A stretch of DNA of 64,000 nt from JABDMD01 sp965203475 (GTDB lineage: Bacteria; Pseudomonadota; Gammaproteobacteria; UBA4575). The notes below the pieces were generated by a model, which saw only the letters and a program-made list of their open reading frames with translations, did not search any database and was not told where the DNA came from. Shown here one piece after another: positions 34,970-45,251 of this stretch (position 1 is the first letter of the stretch; each line of letters begins with the position of its first letter). Made by a program: the position numbers and the translations under genes. Location of the stretch: assembly GCA_965203475.1 (NCBI GenBank), contig OZ241890.1:1674001-1738000 (forward strand), written 5' to 3'.

Positions 34970-35995
34970 TTAAGCCGCCTCTTTTTCCATGGCATCACTA
35001 TATTTACCTAACGCTGCCGAACCATTACATCTTGCACGCCACAACAAGGCTTGTTGTGCCTTACCCACATTAGCCGTGTCTCCACACCAGGCTTGCATCG
35101 CTGTTTGTTGTAATGCACGTCCATAAGAGAACGTTAACGCCCAAGGTAAATTCATTCCCAAGGAGTTCATAGCATTTAAATGTGCACTGGCTTCTTCATC
35201 ACTTTGTCCACCCGATAAAAATGCAATTCCAGGTACGGCTGCAGGTACAGAGGCTAACAAACAACGGACGGTTTGTTCGGCTACGGTTTTTACATCTGCA
35301 CGATTACTAGCCGAAGCGCCTGATATCACCATACTGGGTTTTAACACCATACCTTCAAGTATTACGCCTTGATTTTTTAGCTGCTGAAATACGATGCGTT
35401 GAGTAAGTTCAGTTACCTCATAGCTGCGTTCAATGGAGTGATCACCATCCATTAATACTTCAGGTTCAACAATAGGCACGATTCCGGCTTCTTGGCTAAG
35501 CAATGCATAGCGTGCAAGTCCGTGCGCATTTGCTTCAATACAAGCCCAGCTTGGGATATGGTCGCCAATGGTAATAACAGCACGCCACTTCGAAAAACGT
35601 GCACCTAATTCATAATATTCGGCAAATCTTTCGCGTAAGCCATCTAAACCTTCCGTCATTTTTTCACCATCATGGCCTGCAAGATTTTTGGCGCCGACAT
35701 CTACTTTAATTCCAGGAATAATTCCATTCTTACTTAAGTATTCTACAAATGGAGTTCCATCTAAGGTTTTTTGCCGAATGGTTTCATCAAACAAAATAGC
35801 GCCACTAATAAAGTCAGATAATCCGGGCGCCGTCACTAACATATCACGATAGGCTTGACGCATTTCATCTGTGGTGGGAATACCTAACTTTTCAAAACGC
35901 TTGTTACATGTTGGATGACTTTCATCCATGGCTAAAATTCCGCGACCGGGCGCAACCATGGCACGGGCAATTTTGTTTAGTTCTTCTATATTCAT
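34970..35995 (-). CDS. fba: Class I fructose-bisphosphate aldolase
   Basis: 341 aa of the eukaryote-like class I (Schiff-base) type. GRGILAMDESHPTCNKRF at the N-terminus, PEVLMDGDHSIE and the Schiff-base lysine in EGMVLKPSM are visible, as are FLSGGQSDEEAS and the AALGKY end. It cleaves fructose-1,6-bisphosphate. Last gene of the minus-strand tkt-gap-pgk-pyk-fba cluster; 65-bp gap after pyk. Confidence 0.95.
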   Translation of the reverse strand: MNIEELNKIARAMVAPGRGILAMDESHPTCNKRFEKLGIPTTDEMRQAYRDMLVTAPGLSDFISGAILFDETIRQKTLDGTPFVEYLSKNGIIPGIKVDVGAKNLAGHDGEKMTEGLDGLRERFAEYYELGARFSKWRAVITIGDHIPSWACIEANAHGLARYALLSQEAGIVPIVEPEVLMDGDHSIERSYEVTELTQRIVFQQLKNQGVILEGMVLKPSMVISGASASNRADVKTVAEQTVRCLLASVPAAVPGIAFLSGGQSDEEASAHLNAMNSLGMNLPWALTFSYGRALQQTAMQAWCGDTANVGKAQQALLWRARCNGSAALGKYSDAMEKEAA

Positions 35996-36060
35996 AATGT
36001 CACTCCTGGGATCCCATTACGTTAATTATTGTATGGAGATTTGTGTATTAATTTTAACAG

Positions 36061-37545
36061 CTATTCTGGATCAATTAAGTGTCCTACTCGAACAATTTTC
36101 AATGCATTAGTACCACCATCGACGCCCATAAGATCACCTTTGGTAATAATGACCAAATCATTTTCTTGTACCACTCTACATTTCAATAGCACATCAATTG
36201 ATTCTTTATTTACCGCAGCATGTGTACGCCTCATCAATTCCATCTTTGCCGGATAAACACCTTTATAAAGTGTAACTCTACGGAGTGTTTTTTCATGTCG
36301 GGTAAGCGCATAAATAGGAATCGCTGAATTCACCCGCGACATCCACAGTGCGGTGGAACCCGATTCTGTTAACGCAGCAATTGCGGTTACATCGAGATGG
36401 TTCGCCGTATACATGGCCGACATTGCGATAGCTTCATCAACGCGATCAAAAATTGTTGTTTCGCGAGCACGAGAAATGGTTTTTAATGCACGGCGCTCCG
36501 ATGCGAGGCAGGTTCTATTCATCGCTTTCACAGCTTCTACCGGATACTTACCAATGGCTGTTTCACCTGACAACATCACGGCATCGGTATCATCTAATAC
36601 GGCATTTGCCACATCTGATACTTCGGCACGTGTAGGAATTGGGCTGTACGTCATCGATTCCATCATTTGTGTTGCTGTGATTGCGATGCGGCTTTTAGCA
36701 TGTGCAAGATCAATTAGTTTTTTCTGTACACCTGGCACTTCTGCATCACCAATCTCAACCCCTAAATCACCGCGACCAATCATAATTGCATCACATTCAT
36801 CTAATATTTCATCAATTGATTCGAGTGCTTCTACCCGCTCAATTTTTGCAATGATGCCCGCCTTGCCGCCTGCATTGACAAATAATTTTTTTGCATCTCT
36901 TATATCTTTAGCGCTTCGAGGAAATGAAATTGCTAAATAATCTACGTCCAGATTCACTGCGTTTTGAATATCTTCACGGTCTTTATCCGTTAATGCAGGT
37001 GCTGACAAACCACCGCCTTGACGATTAATTCCTTTATTACTACTCAGCTCGCCACCCATAATAACTTCGCAGTTGATTTTGCCATCAACAACTTCAAAAA
37101 CTTTTAATACGATGCGTCCATCATCAATCAATAAAGTATCATCTGCGGCAACATCATTAGCTAAGCCTTTATAATCAGTACCTACTCTTTCTTCATCGCC
37201 GTCCTCAAGAGGAATTGTAGTATCAATACAAAATATTTCGCCTATATTTAAATGAATTGATTTATTTTTAAATAAACCAATTCGTATTTTGGCGCCTTGC
37301 AAATCACCTAAAATTCCTATTTCATAATTCTTCTCATTGCTTAGTTTGCGCAAGGTTTTAATTCGCCATTTATTTTCTTCCATAGTCCCATGGGAGAAAT
37401 TAATACGAACTACATCAACTCCGGCATCCATTAAGCGTCCCATTACCAATTCACTGTCTGTGGCGGGCCCCAAGGTGGCAATAATTTTGGTATGACGAAG
37501 AACAGCTTTAATCGATCTTTGACGAATTTCTGTAATTAAACTCAT
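36061..37545 (-). CDS. pyk: Pyruvate kinase
   Basis: 494 aa. Motifs RHTKIIATLGPATDS, VDVVRINFSHG, the signature IAKIERVEALESIDEI and ITATQMMESM are present, along with the catalytic MIGRGDLGVEI. It makes pyruvate and ATP from phosphoenolpyruvate. The start overlaps the pgk stop by 1 bp, so the two are coupled. Confidence 0.96.
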   Translation of the reverse strand: MSLITEIRQRSIKAVLRHTKIIATLGPATDSELVMGRLMDAGVDVVRINFSHGTMEENKWRIKTLRKLSNEKNYEIGILGDLQGAKIRIGLFKNKSIHLNIGEIFCIDTTIPLEDGDEERVGTDYKGLANDVAADDTLLIDDGRIVLKVFEVVDGKINCEVIMGGELSSNKGINRQGGGLSAPALTDKDREDIQNAVNLDVDYLAISFPRSAKDIRDAKKLFVNAGGKAGIIAKIERVEALESIDEILDECDAIMIGRGDLGVEIGDAEVPGVQKKLIDLAHAKSRIAITATQMMESMTYSPIPTRAEVSDVANAVLDDTDAVMLSGETAIGKYPVEAVKAMNRTCLASERRALKTISRARETTIFDRVDEAIAMSAMYTANHLDVTAIAALTESGSTALWMSRVNSAIPIYALTRHEKTLRRVTLYKGVYPAKMELMRRTHAAVNKESIDVLLKCRVVQENDLVIITKGDLMGVDGGTNALKIVRVGHLIDPE

Positions 37546-38723
37546 TACGCCTGTGCTCGCTGTTCTAAAATTTCAACAGCGGGCAAGTCTCTTCCTTCTA
37601 AATATTCTAAAAAAGCTCCACCACCCGTGGAGATGTATGAAATATCCTCCTCCAAATCAAACTTGTCTACAGCGGCTAATGTGTCTCCGCCGCCTGCTAT
37701 GGAAAAAGCATTACTTTTGGCAATGGCTTCGGCTACTACTTTTGTCCCATTTGCAAAGGCATCAAATTCAAACACGCCTATCGGACCATTCCAAACAATC
37801 GTGCCCGCAGAATGCATAATAGTGGCTAGCTTTTGAGCCGAATCTGGCCCAATATCTAAGATCAAATCGTTTTCTTCTACATCATCTACGAACTTTACAG
37901 TGGCGGTTGCCGTTTCTGAAAATTCAGTGGCACACACCACATCAGTTGGAATTGGGATTTGTATGTTACCTGCAGCCGCTTTCTCAATTAACGCTTTTGC
38001 AGTATCCACCAAATCCTCTTCATACAGTGATTTCCCAATGGGCTTACCAGTTGCAGCGAGGAATGTATTTACAATACCTCCGCCAACAACCAGCTGATCC
38101 ACTTTTTCAAGTAGTGATTCTAACACTGTTAATTTCGTAGATACTTTGGATCCCCCTACAATGGCCACCATTGGTTTTTCTGGTTTGCTAAGTGCCCGCT
38201 CTAAAGAGTCCAATTCTTTTTTTAGCAAGGGACCGGCACAAGCAACCGGCGCAAACTTGGCAACACCATGCGTAGAAGCCTGTGCACGATGTGCTGTACC
38301 AAAGGCATCCATTACAAATACATCACACAAGCTTGCCATTTTTCTCGCAAGCTCGTCGTCGTTAGCTTTTTCTCCAACTTGAAATCGAACATTGTCACAT
38401 AAGACAATTTCATTTTTATGATGTTCAATTCCAGACACCCAATCTCGCTCAAGACGCACCTTCAATCCACATTCTTCATTTAAATAATTAGCAATCGGCA
38501 ATAATGATTGTGTTTCATCAAACTGCCCTTCGGTGGGTCGGCCTCGATGTGAAAGCACTATCACTTTGGCACCATGTTTCTGCGCATAAGATAAAGTAGG
38601 CAAAGCAGCAAGAATACGCTTCGCGCTGGTTACCACTTCATCTTTTATCGGTACATTGAGGTCCTCTCGAATCAGTACTCTTTTCTGATCGAGATCAAGA
38701 TCAGTCATGCTTAAAACAGACAT
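37545..38723 (-). CDS. pgk: Phosphoglycerate kinase
   Basis: 392 aa. KRVLIREDLNVPIKD, SHRGRPTEG, DAFGTAHR, and the C-domain GGSKVSTKL, VWNGPIGVFE and IAGGGDTLAAVDKF are the expected substrate and nucleotide sites. It lies 44 bp downstream of gap and overlaps pyk by 1 bp. Confidence 0.97.
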   Translation of the reverse strand: MSVLSMTDLDLDQKRVLIREDLNVPIKDEVVTSAKRILAALPTLSYAQKHGAKVIVLSHRGRPTEGQFDETQSLLPIANYLNEECGLKVRLERDWVSGIEHHKNEIVLCDNVRFQVGEKANDDELARKMASLCDVFVMDAFGTAHRAQASTHGVAKFAPVACAGPLLKKELDSLERALSKPEKPMVAIVGGSKVSTKLTVLESLLEKVDQLVVGGGIVNTFLAATGKPIGKSLYEEDLVDTAKALIEKAAAGNIQIPIPTDVVCATEFSETATATVKFVDDVEENDLILDIGPDSAQKLATIMHSAGTIVWNGPIGVFEFDAFANGTKVVAEAIAKSNAFSIAGGGDTLAAVDKFDLEEDISYISTGGGAFLEYLEGRDLPAVEILEQRAQA

Positions 38724-38767
38724 GACTATTTAAATTTCCATCAAGTATTTAATTTATTCAAATACGA

Positions 38768-39772
38768 TTAGCTGGCCGACATGAAAGCAATGGTGGTATC
38801 TATCATGCGGTTCGAAAAGCCCCATTCATTGTCATACCAAGAACATGCTTTTACTGTACGCGAGCCCATCACTTTCGTAAGCGATGCATCAAAATTGGAT
38901 GAATGTGAGTCGTGGTTAAAGTCTATGGAAACAAGAGGACCATCCACATAATCCAAAACATGTCCATCGGCGGCTTCTTTCATGACTGCGTTAACTTCTT
39001 CTACTGTAGTATCGCGAGATGCTTTAAATGTTAGATCTACAATGGAAACATTGATTGTAGGGACACGTATAGCAAATCCATCGAGCTTGCCATTCAATTC
39101 TGGAAGCACTAAGCCAACAGCTGATGCAGCACCGGTTTTGGTCGGAATCATTGACATCGTGCCTGAACGTGCACGTCTTAAATCACTGTGATACACATCC
39201 GTAAGCACTTGGTCATTGGTATAGGAATGAATCGTAGTCATCACTCCATTTTCTACACCAATTTTATCGTGCAAAGGTTTCACCATAGGCGCTAAACAAT
39301 TCGTAGTGCACGATGCATTGGAAATAACAGCGTCACTGGCTTTTAAAACGTCATGATTTACGCCATAAACTATCGTTGCATCAACATCATTGCCACCAGG
39401 TGCAGAAATTATTACTTTTTTTGCGCCAGCAGTCAGATGTGCAGAAGCTTTTTCTTTGCTGGCAAAAAAACCTGTACTTTCATGGACTACATCAATACCT
39501 AGTTCTCCCCAGGGCAATTTACTTGGATCACGTTCTGAGCAGACTCGAATACGATCACCGTTAATTACAATGTGGTCACCATCCACTTCAATGGTACCGT
39601 TAAACTTTCCATGTGCAGTGTCATATTGTGTAAGGTGTGCATTGGTATTTGCATCACCCAAATCATTAATGGCTACAACTTGTACTTCATTATTACGTCC
39701 TGATTCATAAATCGCGCGCATAATATTTCTACCGATTCGACCGTATCCATTAATTGCAATTTTTATAGCCAT
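38768..39772 (-). CDS. gap: Glyceraldehyde-3-phosphate dehydrogenase
   Basis: 334 aa. The NAD-binding NGYGRIGRNIMRA and the active-site SNASCTTNCLAP, with its catalytic first cysteine, are intact, as are the C-terminal WYDNEWGFSNRM. The adjacent pgk and pyk indicate the glycolytic role rather than erythrose-4-phosphate dehydrogenase (epd), although in many relatives epd occupies the same place next to tkt. Confidence 0.93.
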   Translation of the reverse strand: MAIKIAINGYGRIGRNIMRAIYESGRNNEVQVVAINDLGDANTNAHLTQYDTAHGKFNGTIEVDGDHIVINGDRIRVCSERDPSKLPWGELGIDVVHESTGFFASKEKASAHLTAGAKKVIISAPGGNDVDATIVYGVNHDVLKASDAVISNASCTTNCLAPMVKPLHDKIGVENGVMTTIHSYTNDQVLTDVYHSDLRRARSGTMSMIPTKTGAASAVGLVLPELNGKLDGFAIRVPTINVSIVDLTFKASRDTTVEEVNAVMKEAADGHVLDYVDGPLVSIDFNHDSHSSNFDASLTKVMGSRTVKACSWYDNEWGFSNRMIDTTIAFMSAS

Positions 39773-39805
39773 TACTTACTCCGTACAATTTCAAATAATA
39801 TAAAA

Positions 39806-41803
39806 TTAGTTAAGCATCTCTAATGCTTTTTTAACGATATTTTCTTCACTAAATCCAAAATGTTTTAACACTTCTCCACCCGGAGCAGATGCTCCAAAGG
39901 TATCTATCCCAATGGTTGACCCTTGCATACCTACATATTTATACCAGTAGGCTGTAACTCCTGCTTCAATTGCAAGGCGATTCGTAACACCACTGGGCAA
40001 AACCGATTCTTTATACGCTTTATCCTGCATGTCAAATACATTTGCACTAGGCATGGATACAGCACGAACTTGTTTCCCTTTCTCATTAAGCGCCTTGGTC
40101 GCTTCCACTGCAATAGAAGTTTCTGATCCTGTCGCGATTAAAATGAGTTCAGGTGCGCCTTTACAATCGGCGATGATATAAGCGCCCTTTGCAATATCTT
40201 GTACTTGTTGCTCATTTCTTTCCAGAAATGGCAAATTCTGACGTGAAAACACAAGACAACTTGGGCCGTTTGATCTTTCAATGGCATGCTTCCATGCCAC
40301 AGCGGATTCAACCGTATCCGCGGGTCTCCATACTGTCATGTTTGGAATCATGCGTAATGTGGCGAGTTGTTCCACTGCCTGGTGTGTCGGCCCGTCTTCA
40401 CCCAAACCAACGGAATCGTGTGTGTACACAAAAATATTTCGCACGCCCATTAAAGCGGCCATGCGTAAAGCATTGCGCGCATATTCTGAAAATACTAAAA
40501 AGGTTGCACTATAAGGTAACAATCCACCGTGCAATGCAATTCCAGTATTAATTGCAGACATTCCAAACTCACGAACACCATAGCGAAGATAATTTCCGCT
40601 AGCATCGTTTGCTGAAATATCTTTCGACCCAGACCACCAGGTATTGTTAGAAGGTGTTAAGTCGGCAGACCCACCTACTATTTCTGGAAGCATGGGAGCA
40701 AAGCCATTTAATGCAAATTCAGAGGCTTTTCTCGTAGCAACTGTTTTCTTTTCATCAACCGCTTGCTGAATTACATTAATTGCATCACTTTCCCAACTAG
40801 TAGGAAGTTCATTATTCATTCTGCGTATGAACTCGTTTGCTAGATCTGGAAATTGTTTTTTATAGCTAGCAAATGTTGAGTTCCATTTTTCTTCACTTGC
40901 TTGGCCTTTGCTATTCGCATTCCAGTCACTGTAAATGCTATCTGGAATTTCAAATGGCTCATGTTGCCAACTAAGCTGTTTACGTGCTTCTTGAATTTCT
41001 TCTTCGCCCAATGGCGCACCATGAGTAGAAGCAGTGCCTTGTTTGTTCGGTGCACCCCAACCAATGATGGTTTTACAACAAATTAATGTTGGTTTTTTTG
41101 TTTCGTTTTGTGCTGCCTCAATAGAAGATTTAATTTGTGAAACATCATGCCCATCTATATCTTCTACCACATGCCAACCGTAAGAACGAAAACGCATGGG
41201 GGTATCATCAGTAAACCAAGCATCGGTTTCTCCATCGATAGAAATCCCATTGTCATCATAAAATACAATTAATTTTCCAAGTCCAAGTGTGCCTGCGAGC
41301 GAACAGGCTTCATGCGAAATTCCTTCCATCAAACATCCATCACCTACAAATACATAGGTGTAATGATTCACAATATCAAATGCATCTCGATTAAAGTCTG
41401 CCGCTAACATTTTTTCTGCAATCGCCATACCGATGGCATTACTAATACCTTGACCTAATGGTCCGGTAGTAGTTTCCACACCTGGTGTATCTCCATACTC
41501 TGGATGACCTGGAGTTTTGGAATGTAGTTGACGGAAATTTTTTATTTCATCGATCGATAAGTCATAACCGGTTAAGTGCAACAAGGAATACAAGAGCATA
41601 GATCCATGGCCATTGGAAACGACAAAGCGATCGCGATCCGCCCAATTCGGGTTGGCAGGATTATGCTTGAGAAAGTCATTCCACAACACTTCTGCAATAT
41701 CCGCCATGCCCATAGGCATGCCTGGATGCCCAGAGTTGGCTTGCTGGACTGCATCCATGCTCAATGCTCGAATCGCATTGGCAAGTTCTCGTCGATTATC
41801 CAT
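39806..41803 (-). CDS. tkt: Transketolase
   Basis: 665 aa. The thiamine diphosphate site is GDGCLMEGISHEACSLAG through to the FYDDNGISIDG metal-binding segment; NGHGSMLLYSLLHLTGY lies N-terminal to it, and the transketolase motif VYTHDSVGLGEDGPTHQAVE is in the second domain. It exchanges two-carbon units in the pentose phosphate pathway, connected to Rpe at 9.5 kb. First gene of the glycolytic cluster. In many gammaproteobacteria it is adjacent and divergent to metK, from which it is separated here by the surface-protein locus. Confidence 0.97.
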   Translation of the reverse strand: MDNRRELANAIRALSMDAVQQANSGHPGMPMGMADIAEVLWNDFLKHNPANPNWADRDRFVVSNGHGSMLLYSLLHLTGYDLSIDEIKNFRQLHSKTPGHPEYGDTPGVETTTGPLGQGISNAIGMAIAEKMLAADFNRDAFDIVNHYTYVFVGDGCLMEGISHEACSLAGTLGLGKLIVFYDDNGISIDGETDAWFTDDTPMRFRSYGWHVVEDIDGHDVSQIKSSIEAAQNETKKPTLICCKTIIGWGAPNKQGTASTHGAPLGEEEIQEARKQLSWQHEPFEIPDSIYSDWNANSKGQASEEKWNSTFASYKKQFPDLANEFIRRMNNELPTSWESDAINVIQQAVDEKKTVATRKASEFALNGFAPMLPEIVGGSADLTPSNNTWWSGSKDISANDASGNYLRYGVREFGMSAINTGIALHGGLLPYSATFLVFSEYARNALRMAALMGVRNIFVYTHDSVGLGEDGPTHQAVEQLATLRMIPNMTVWRPADTVESAVAWKHAIERSNGPSCLVFSRQNLPFLERNEQQVQDIAKGAYIIADCKGAPELILIATGSETSIAVEATKALNEKGKQVRAVSMPSANVFDMQDKAYKESVLPSGVTNRLAIEAGVTAYWYKYVGMQGSTIGIDTFGASAPGGEVLKHFGFSEENIVKKALEMLN

Positions 41804-42029
41804 GAATCGTTATACTTATATATATGTAGAAGCCTGAGCCAATTGGTTTTATTTATTCTTATATATAGCCAGTTACCTATCTAAATCGAAATGGATAGGG
41901 AAAATCCTAATTATCCCTGAATTTCAGGGGTCGCTATTGTGAAATAGTTGCCTGGTAAGAGCAACAACACCTTAGAGGTGGAATCCACAGATTCCTAGTC
42001 ATTTTGCTCACAGCCAGGTATTGATAATA
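41804..42029 (-). promoter_or_regulatory. Structured leader candidate upstream of tkt
   Basis: 226 bp with several nested or consecutive inverted repeats: CCTATC/GATAGG (41876-41899), CCCTGAAtTTCAGGG (41915-41929), GTTGC/GCAAC (near 41947-41965), CACCT/AGGTG, GGAATC/GATTCC, and an enclosing GAGCAA/TTGCTC pair within CCTGG/CCAGG. On the minus strand this would be the untranslated leader of tkt. I do not recognise a known riboswitch. It might equally contain the 3' end of the 42030 transcript. Confidence 0.35.
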
Positions 42030-43454
42030 CTAGTAGTCGCTAGGGTCAGAAGAGAATTGCACGGGAACGGTTACTGTGATGCTATCGGATACCGCAATAT
42101 CAATATTTATCGAAATTGGATCGGTTGTATTAGGGGCGGTGTTACAACTGGAATTAATAGATGAAGGTGTACAGGTCCAGGCAGCCGTCATGGTCACTCC
42201 GTTGGGTAAATCATCTGCAATCGTAGCACCGGTAACCGGTGATGGGCCGTTATTGGTAACCGTTATTTCATAGCTCGCCGTACCTCCAGGGGTATAAATA
42301 AGAGAGGAATCTGTTTTTGTAATTTGCAGATCTGAAATTAAGTCTAGAGTTAAGACTAGGGTTGGCTCTGGGTTGGTATAGCGACGTATTAAAATGTTGC
42401 GTAAGCGTGATATGTCCTGTGCTGTCATAATGGCGGCAAAGCCTCGGCCTTCGTTGTCGCCCCCTGCAGCATCCGTTCCATTTACATGTAAGTTCGCATT
42501 ATCGGGGAAACCTATTGCTGCCCAGTTGGCAGTATTATCTTCATCCCAAAAAGAAAGGTTAGTAGGGTTTACCAACCAGGAGGCCAACCCTTGTCTGCGC
42601 CATTGGTTCGCCGTAATGTCACCAGGGTTAGCACCATTGACAGCAATAGTACCTCGTTGATTTTTCATAATATCTCCATCATGCGTATAACCTGTAGCAT
42701 TACATCCAGGATATTCTCCACGGTTACTCGCATAATAATGATCTGAGGACTCTGTTCCTCCAACTCCTGATGCGATAATCCCTCTAGTTAACACCCCGGT
42801 AGTATGATTTGTTGGGTAACAACCGGTGTGAAAAAATTCAGCTTCTATATAAACATCACGCTCATCCACAGAGCGACGATACCCGCTAGTAAAATTATCT
42901 CCTGTATCATAGGTGTAATAGCCTGCAACATTATAAGCGAGAGAATTATCCCAACCGGTGCCATGCCAAGGATCTATACGGCCACGAACATAGCTAGCAC
43001 TTCTGTTTACACTGGCATCATCAAACCATAAATAAACATTAGTCGTACTAACTGCTGTTGGTGTCCCAGCAGTGGGATTGCCATAATATAAATAATAATT
43101 GTCATCACTACTGGAAGCGGCAATATTTGCAGCTAACGCAAATCGAATGTCTGTTGTAGCGCTGTTGCAGTTAATCACGTGCCGTTCTAATTCTTGATAA
43201 CTTACACCGTTAAAAAATAGTATGCGCAAATCATCACAACTATTTTGCATTTGCCCATTCGCTATTAAAGTTGCCGTATCAAATACAGGGATACGCGCGG
43301 TGTAATCTTGATAACCCTTGTCAGGAGAATTTGCCCCTGTTGTAACATCGATATTGAATCGATACAGATAATTTGTATCCCACCACAATAAAGTTGCAGC
43401 ATAAGAACTTGCAGTTGTTACAAGCATAAGTACAAGCGCTAAAATTCTTAGCAT
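42030..43454 (-). CDS. Secreted protein with DUF2341-like domain and C-terminal DUF11 domain
   Basis: 474 aa from the ATG at 43454, signal peptide ending SSYA. The N-terminal part (WWDTNYLYRFNIDV, RIPVFDT, YYLYYGNPTAGTPT, WFDDAS) resembles DUF2341/concanavalin-like surface domains. The last hundred or so residues form a DUF11-type domain (LQITKTDSSLIYTPGGTASY, VTGATIADDLPNGVTMT) and the protein stops at PVQFSSDPSDY. The same C-terminal domain and end occur in the gene upstream, 10 bp away, and both follow the giant outer-membrane protein gene, so this is likely an operon of surface proteins. Confidence 0.75.
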   Translation of the reverse strand: MLRILALVLMLVTTASSYAATLLWWDTNYLYRFNIDVTTGANSPDKGYQDYTARIPVFDTATLIANGQMQNSCDDLRILFFNGVSYQELERHVINCNSATTDIRFALAANIAASSSDDNYYLYYGNPTAGTPTAVSTTNVYLWFDDASVNRSASYVRGRIDPWHGTGWDNSLAYNVAGYYTYDTGDNFTSGYRRSVDERDVYIEAEFFHTGCYPTNHTTGVLTRGIIASGVGGTESSDHYYASNRGEYPGCNATGYTHDGDIMKNQRGTIAVNGANPGDITANQWRRQGLASWLVNPTNLSFWDEDNTANWAAIGFPDNANLHVNGTDAAGGDNEGRGFAAIMTAQDISRLRNILIRRYTNPEPTLVLTLDLISDLQITKTDSSLIYTPGGTASYEITVTNNGPSPVTGATIADDLPNGVTMTAAWTCTPSSINSSCNTAPNTTDPISINIDIAVSDSITVTVPVQFSSDPSDY

Positions 43455-43466
43455 CAAATCAACTAA

Positions 43467-45245
43467 TTAGTAATCGTTGGGATCAGAAGAAAACTGAACC
43501 GGAACATCTATGGTGATGGTATCGCCGTTAGCAATATTAATGTCGATAGAAATTGGGTTGGTGGTACTCGGCGCCGTTATACAACTTGAGTTTCCGGAAG
43601 AGGGCGTGCACACCCAATTCGATGTAATCGTTACTCCATTAGGTAAGTCATCAGCAATCGTAGCACCGGTGATAGTGGCAGGTCCTGCATTCGTGACCAC
43701 AATTTGATAGGTAGCCGTTCCACCGGGGGTATAAATAGCTGAACTATCACTTTTCGTAATCTGTAGATCAGTTGAACAGTCAATTGCGATTTGAGTTGGG
43801 TCATCATCATTCGATACATTATCCGCATCCGAATCTCCACCCACATCAACTGGTCCATCAGTCACTTCGGTTATAGTATTCAAACCATCGCCGTTAGGGT
43901 CCATAAAAATTGTGCCTTGATTAGAGATGGTTCCACCCGTACCACAAACGTTATCATTCACACGTACACGATACACGAGCGTTACACTAGTACTTCGGTT
44001 AATCCCGCCATCCCACTCCATCGTGCCCGCATTATGTATCAGTGTTCCAGAAGAAGCAGACACAACAGAATCAAAAGTAACATTAGTATCCAATGCATCT
44101 TCAAATTCATTGGCGGCATTATTCGCTTGATCAAAATCATCGAGTTCATTCGTTAATGTCACGGTATACGTAAGCAAATCTCCTGGTACTACGGTACCGC
44201 CATTATCATCTGCAACCGCTTTGGTTCCCGTTATAAAGTCCAAGGCACCAAAACCATTATTGTCATAAACAAACCATGTAACCGCTTCGGGGATTCCGGT
44301 ACGTTCACTATCGCTTACCTGATCTTCATCGACATGCACATTCATTCTTCCTGCAACAGCACCTCCTCCGGTACAAAATCGAACCTCGGAACCATTACCG
44401 CCATTCATTGTGTTGATGTTGCTAATGATGTTTTCATTGGTTATCCCAGTTGGGCCTCGTGCAAAACAGCCATCTGAATGTCGATCGACATCTTCTCCAG
44501 TACGTCCTGCATCATATGCAAACCCAGCATTGGTACCTGCACTGGCTTCAATTGCAATCCAGCCAATATCTTCCGCCGCATGCGTTGCATTCACTTCCAT
44601 ACCTTCTAGCACTAAACTGAAATCATTGTCAGCAGGACTTGGTAATGGAGGTAAACCAGTATCTGCATCGTTTGTTGCGGTCGTGGTTATAAAACTAGAA
44701 TCATTGAAGGAGTTGATGGTATGAAAAATACTTACATCCGTTGTTGCATACGTGTGCGTTAGAGTAACGGGATTTAATGCACCGGATGTGCCTCCAATAG
44801 TACCCCATGCACGCACTACATTGGTGTTTTCAATATCGGCCTCTACTTCTTGGCCATCAGGAAATTCCCACGCACCTTCTTCCATCACCCAATAATTCAC
44901 ATCTTCATTTGCCCAACCGCCAGCAGGAGGACAAGGCCCAGCTGGAGGAGCAATGCTGCCGGCATTTTCACATGGGCTTTGCATACCAATTTGAAAACTA
45001 GTCGAAGTCACATTACGTACGCGCGGCACTAAAGTTAGGTCATTGTTATGTGTGATGGGGCCTGCCACCACAACCGGATTCACATACGTTTTTGTCATAT
45101 TAACGGTAACCCAGGTGCCGCCATCAATGGTGTCTGTTAGCGTAACCTGTCCGGTTTCAAAAAACCCACCTGCATAAGTAAGATTAAATTGATGCAAACA
45201 CATCAACACTAAATACAATAAAATCCATGTAGCTCGTTTAGACAT
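43467..45245 (-). CDS. Secreted DUF11-domain surface protein
   Basis: 592 aa with a signal peptide (to about residue 25). The N-terminal half is an unfamiliar domain with a tandem of GQVTLTDTIDGGTWVTVNM and WFVYDNNGFGALDF segments. A first DUF11-like domain follows (GGTVVPGDLLTYTVTLTNEL), then an acidic GDSDADNVSNDDDPTQIAID linker with likely calcium-binding Asp runs, then a second DUF11 domain ending in PVQFSSDPNDY. That last domain is a close paralogue of the one in the next gene. It starts 6 bp after the giant gene stop. Confidence 0.75.
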   Translation of the reverse strand: MSKRATWILLYLVLMCLHQFNLTYAGGFFETGQVTLTDTIDGGTWVTVNMTKTYVNPVVVAGPITHNNDLTLVPRVRNVTSTSFQIGMQSPCENAGSIAPPAGPCPPAGGWANEDVNYWVMEEGAWEFPDGQEVEADIENTNVVRAWGTIGGTSGALNPVTLTHTYATTDVSIFHTINSFNDSSFITTTATNDADTGLPPLPSPADNDFSLVLEGMEVNATHAAEDIGWIAIEASAGTNAGFAYDAGRTGEDVDRHSDGCFARGPTGITNENIISNINTMNGGNGSEVRFCTGGGAVAGRMNVHVDEDQVSDSERTGIPEAVTWFVYDNNGFGALDFITGTKAVADDNGGTVVPGDLLTYTVTLTNELDDFDQANNAANEFEDALDTNVTFDSVVSASSGTLIHNAGTMEWDGGINRSTSVTLVYRVRVNDNVCGTGGTISNQGTIFMDPNGDGLNTITEVTDGPVDVGGDSDADNVSNDDDPTQIAIDCSTDLQITKSDSSAIYTPGGTATYQIVVTNAGPATITGATIADDLPNGVTITSNWVCTPSSGNSSCITAPSTTNPISIDINIANGDTITIDVPVQFSSDPNDY

Positions 45246-45251
45246 TGTTGA

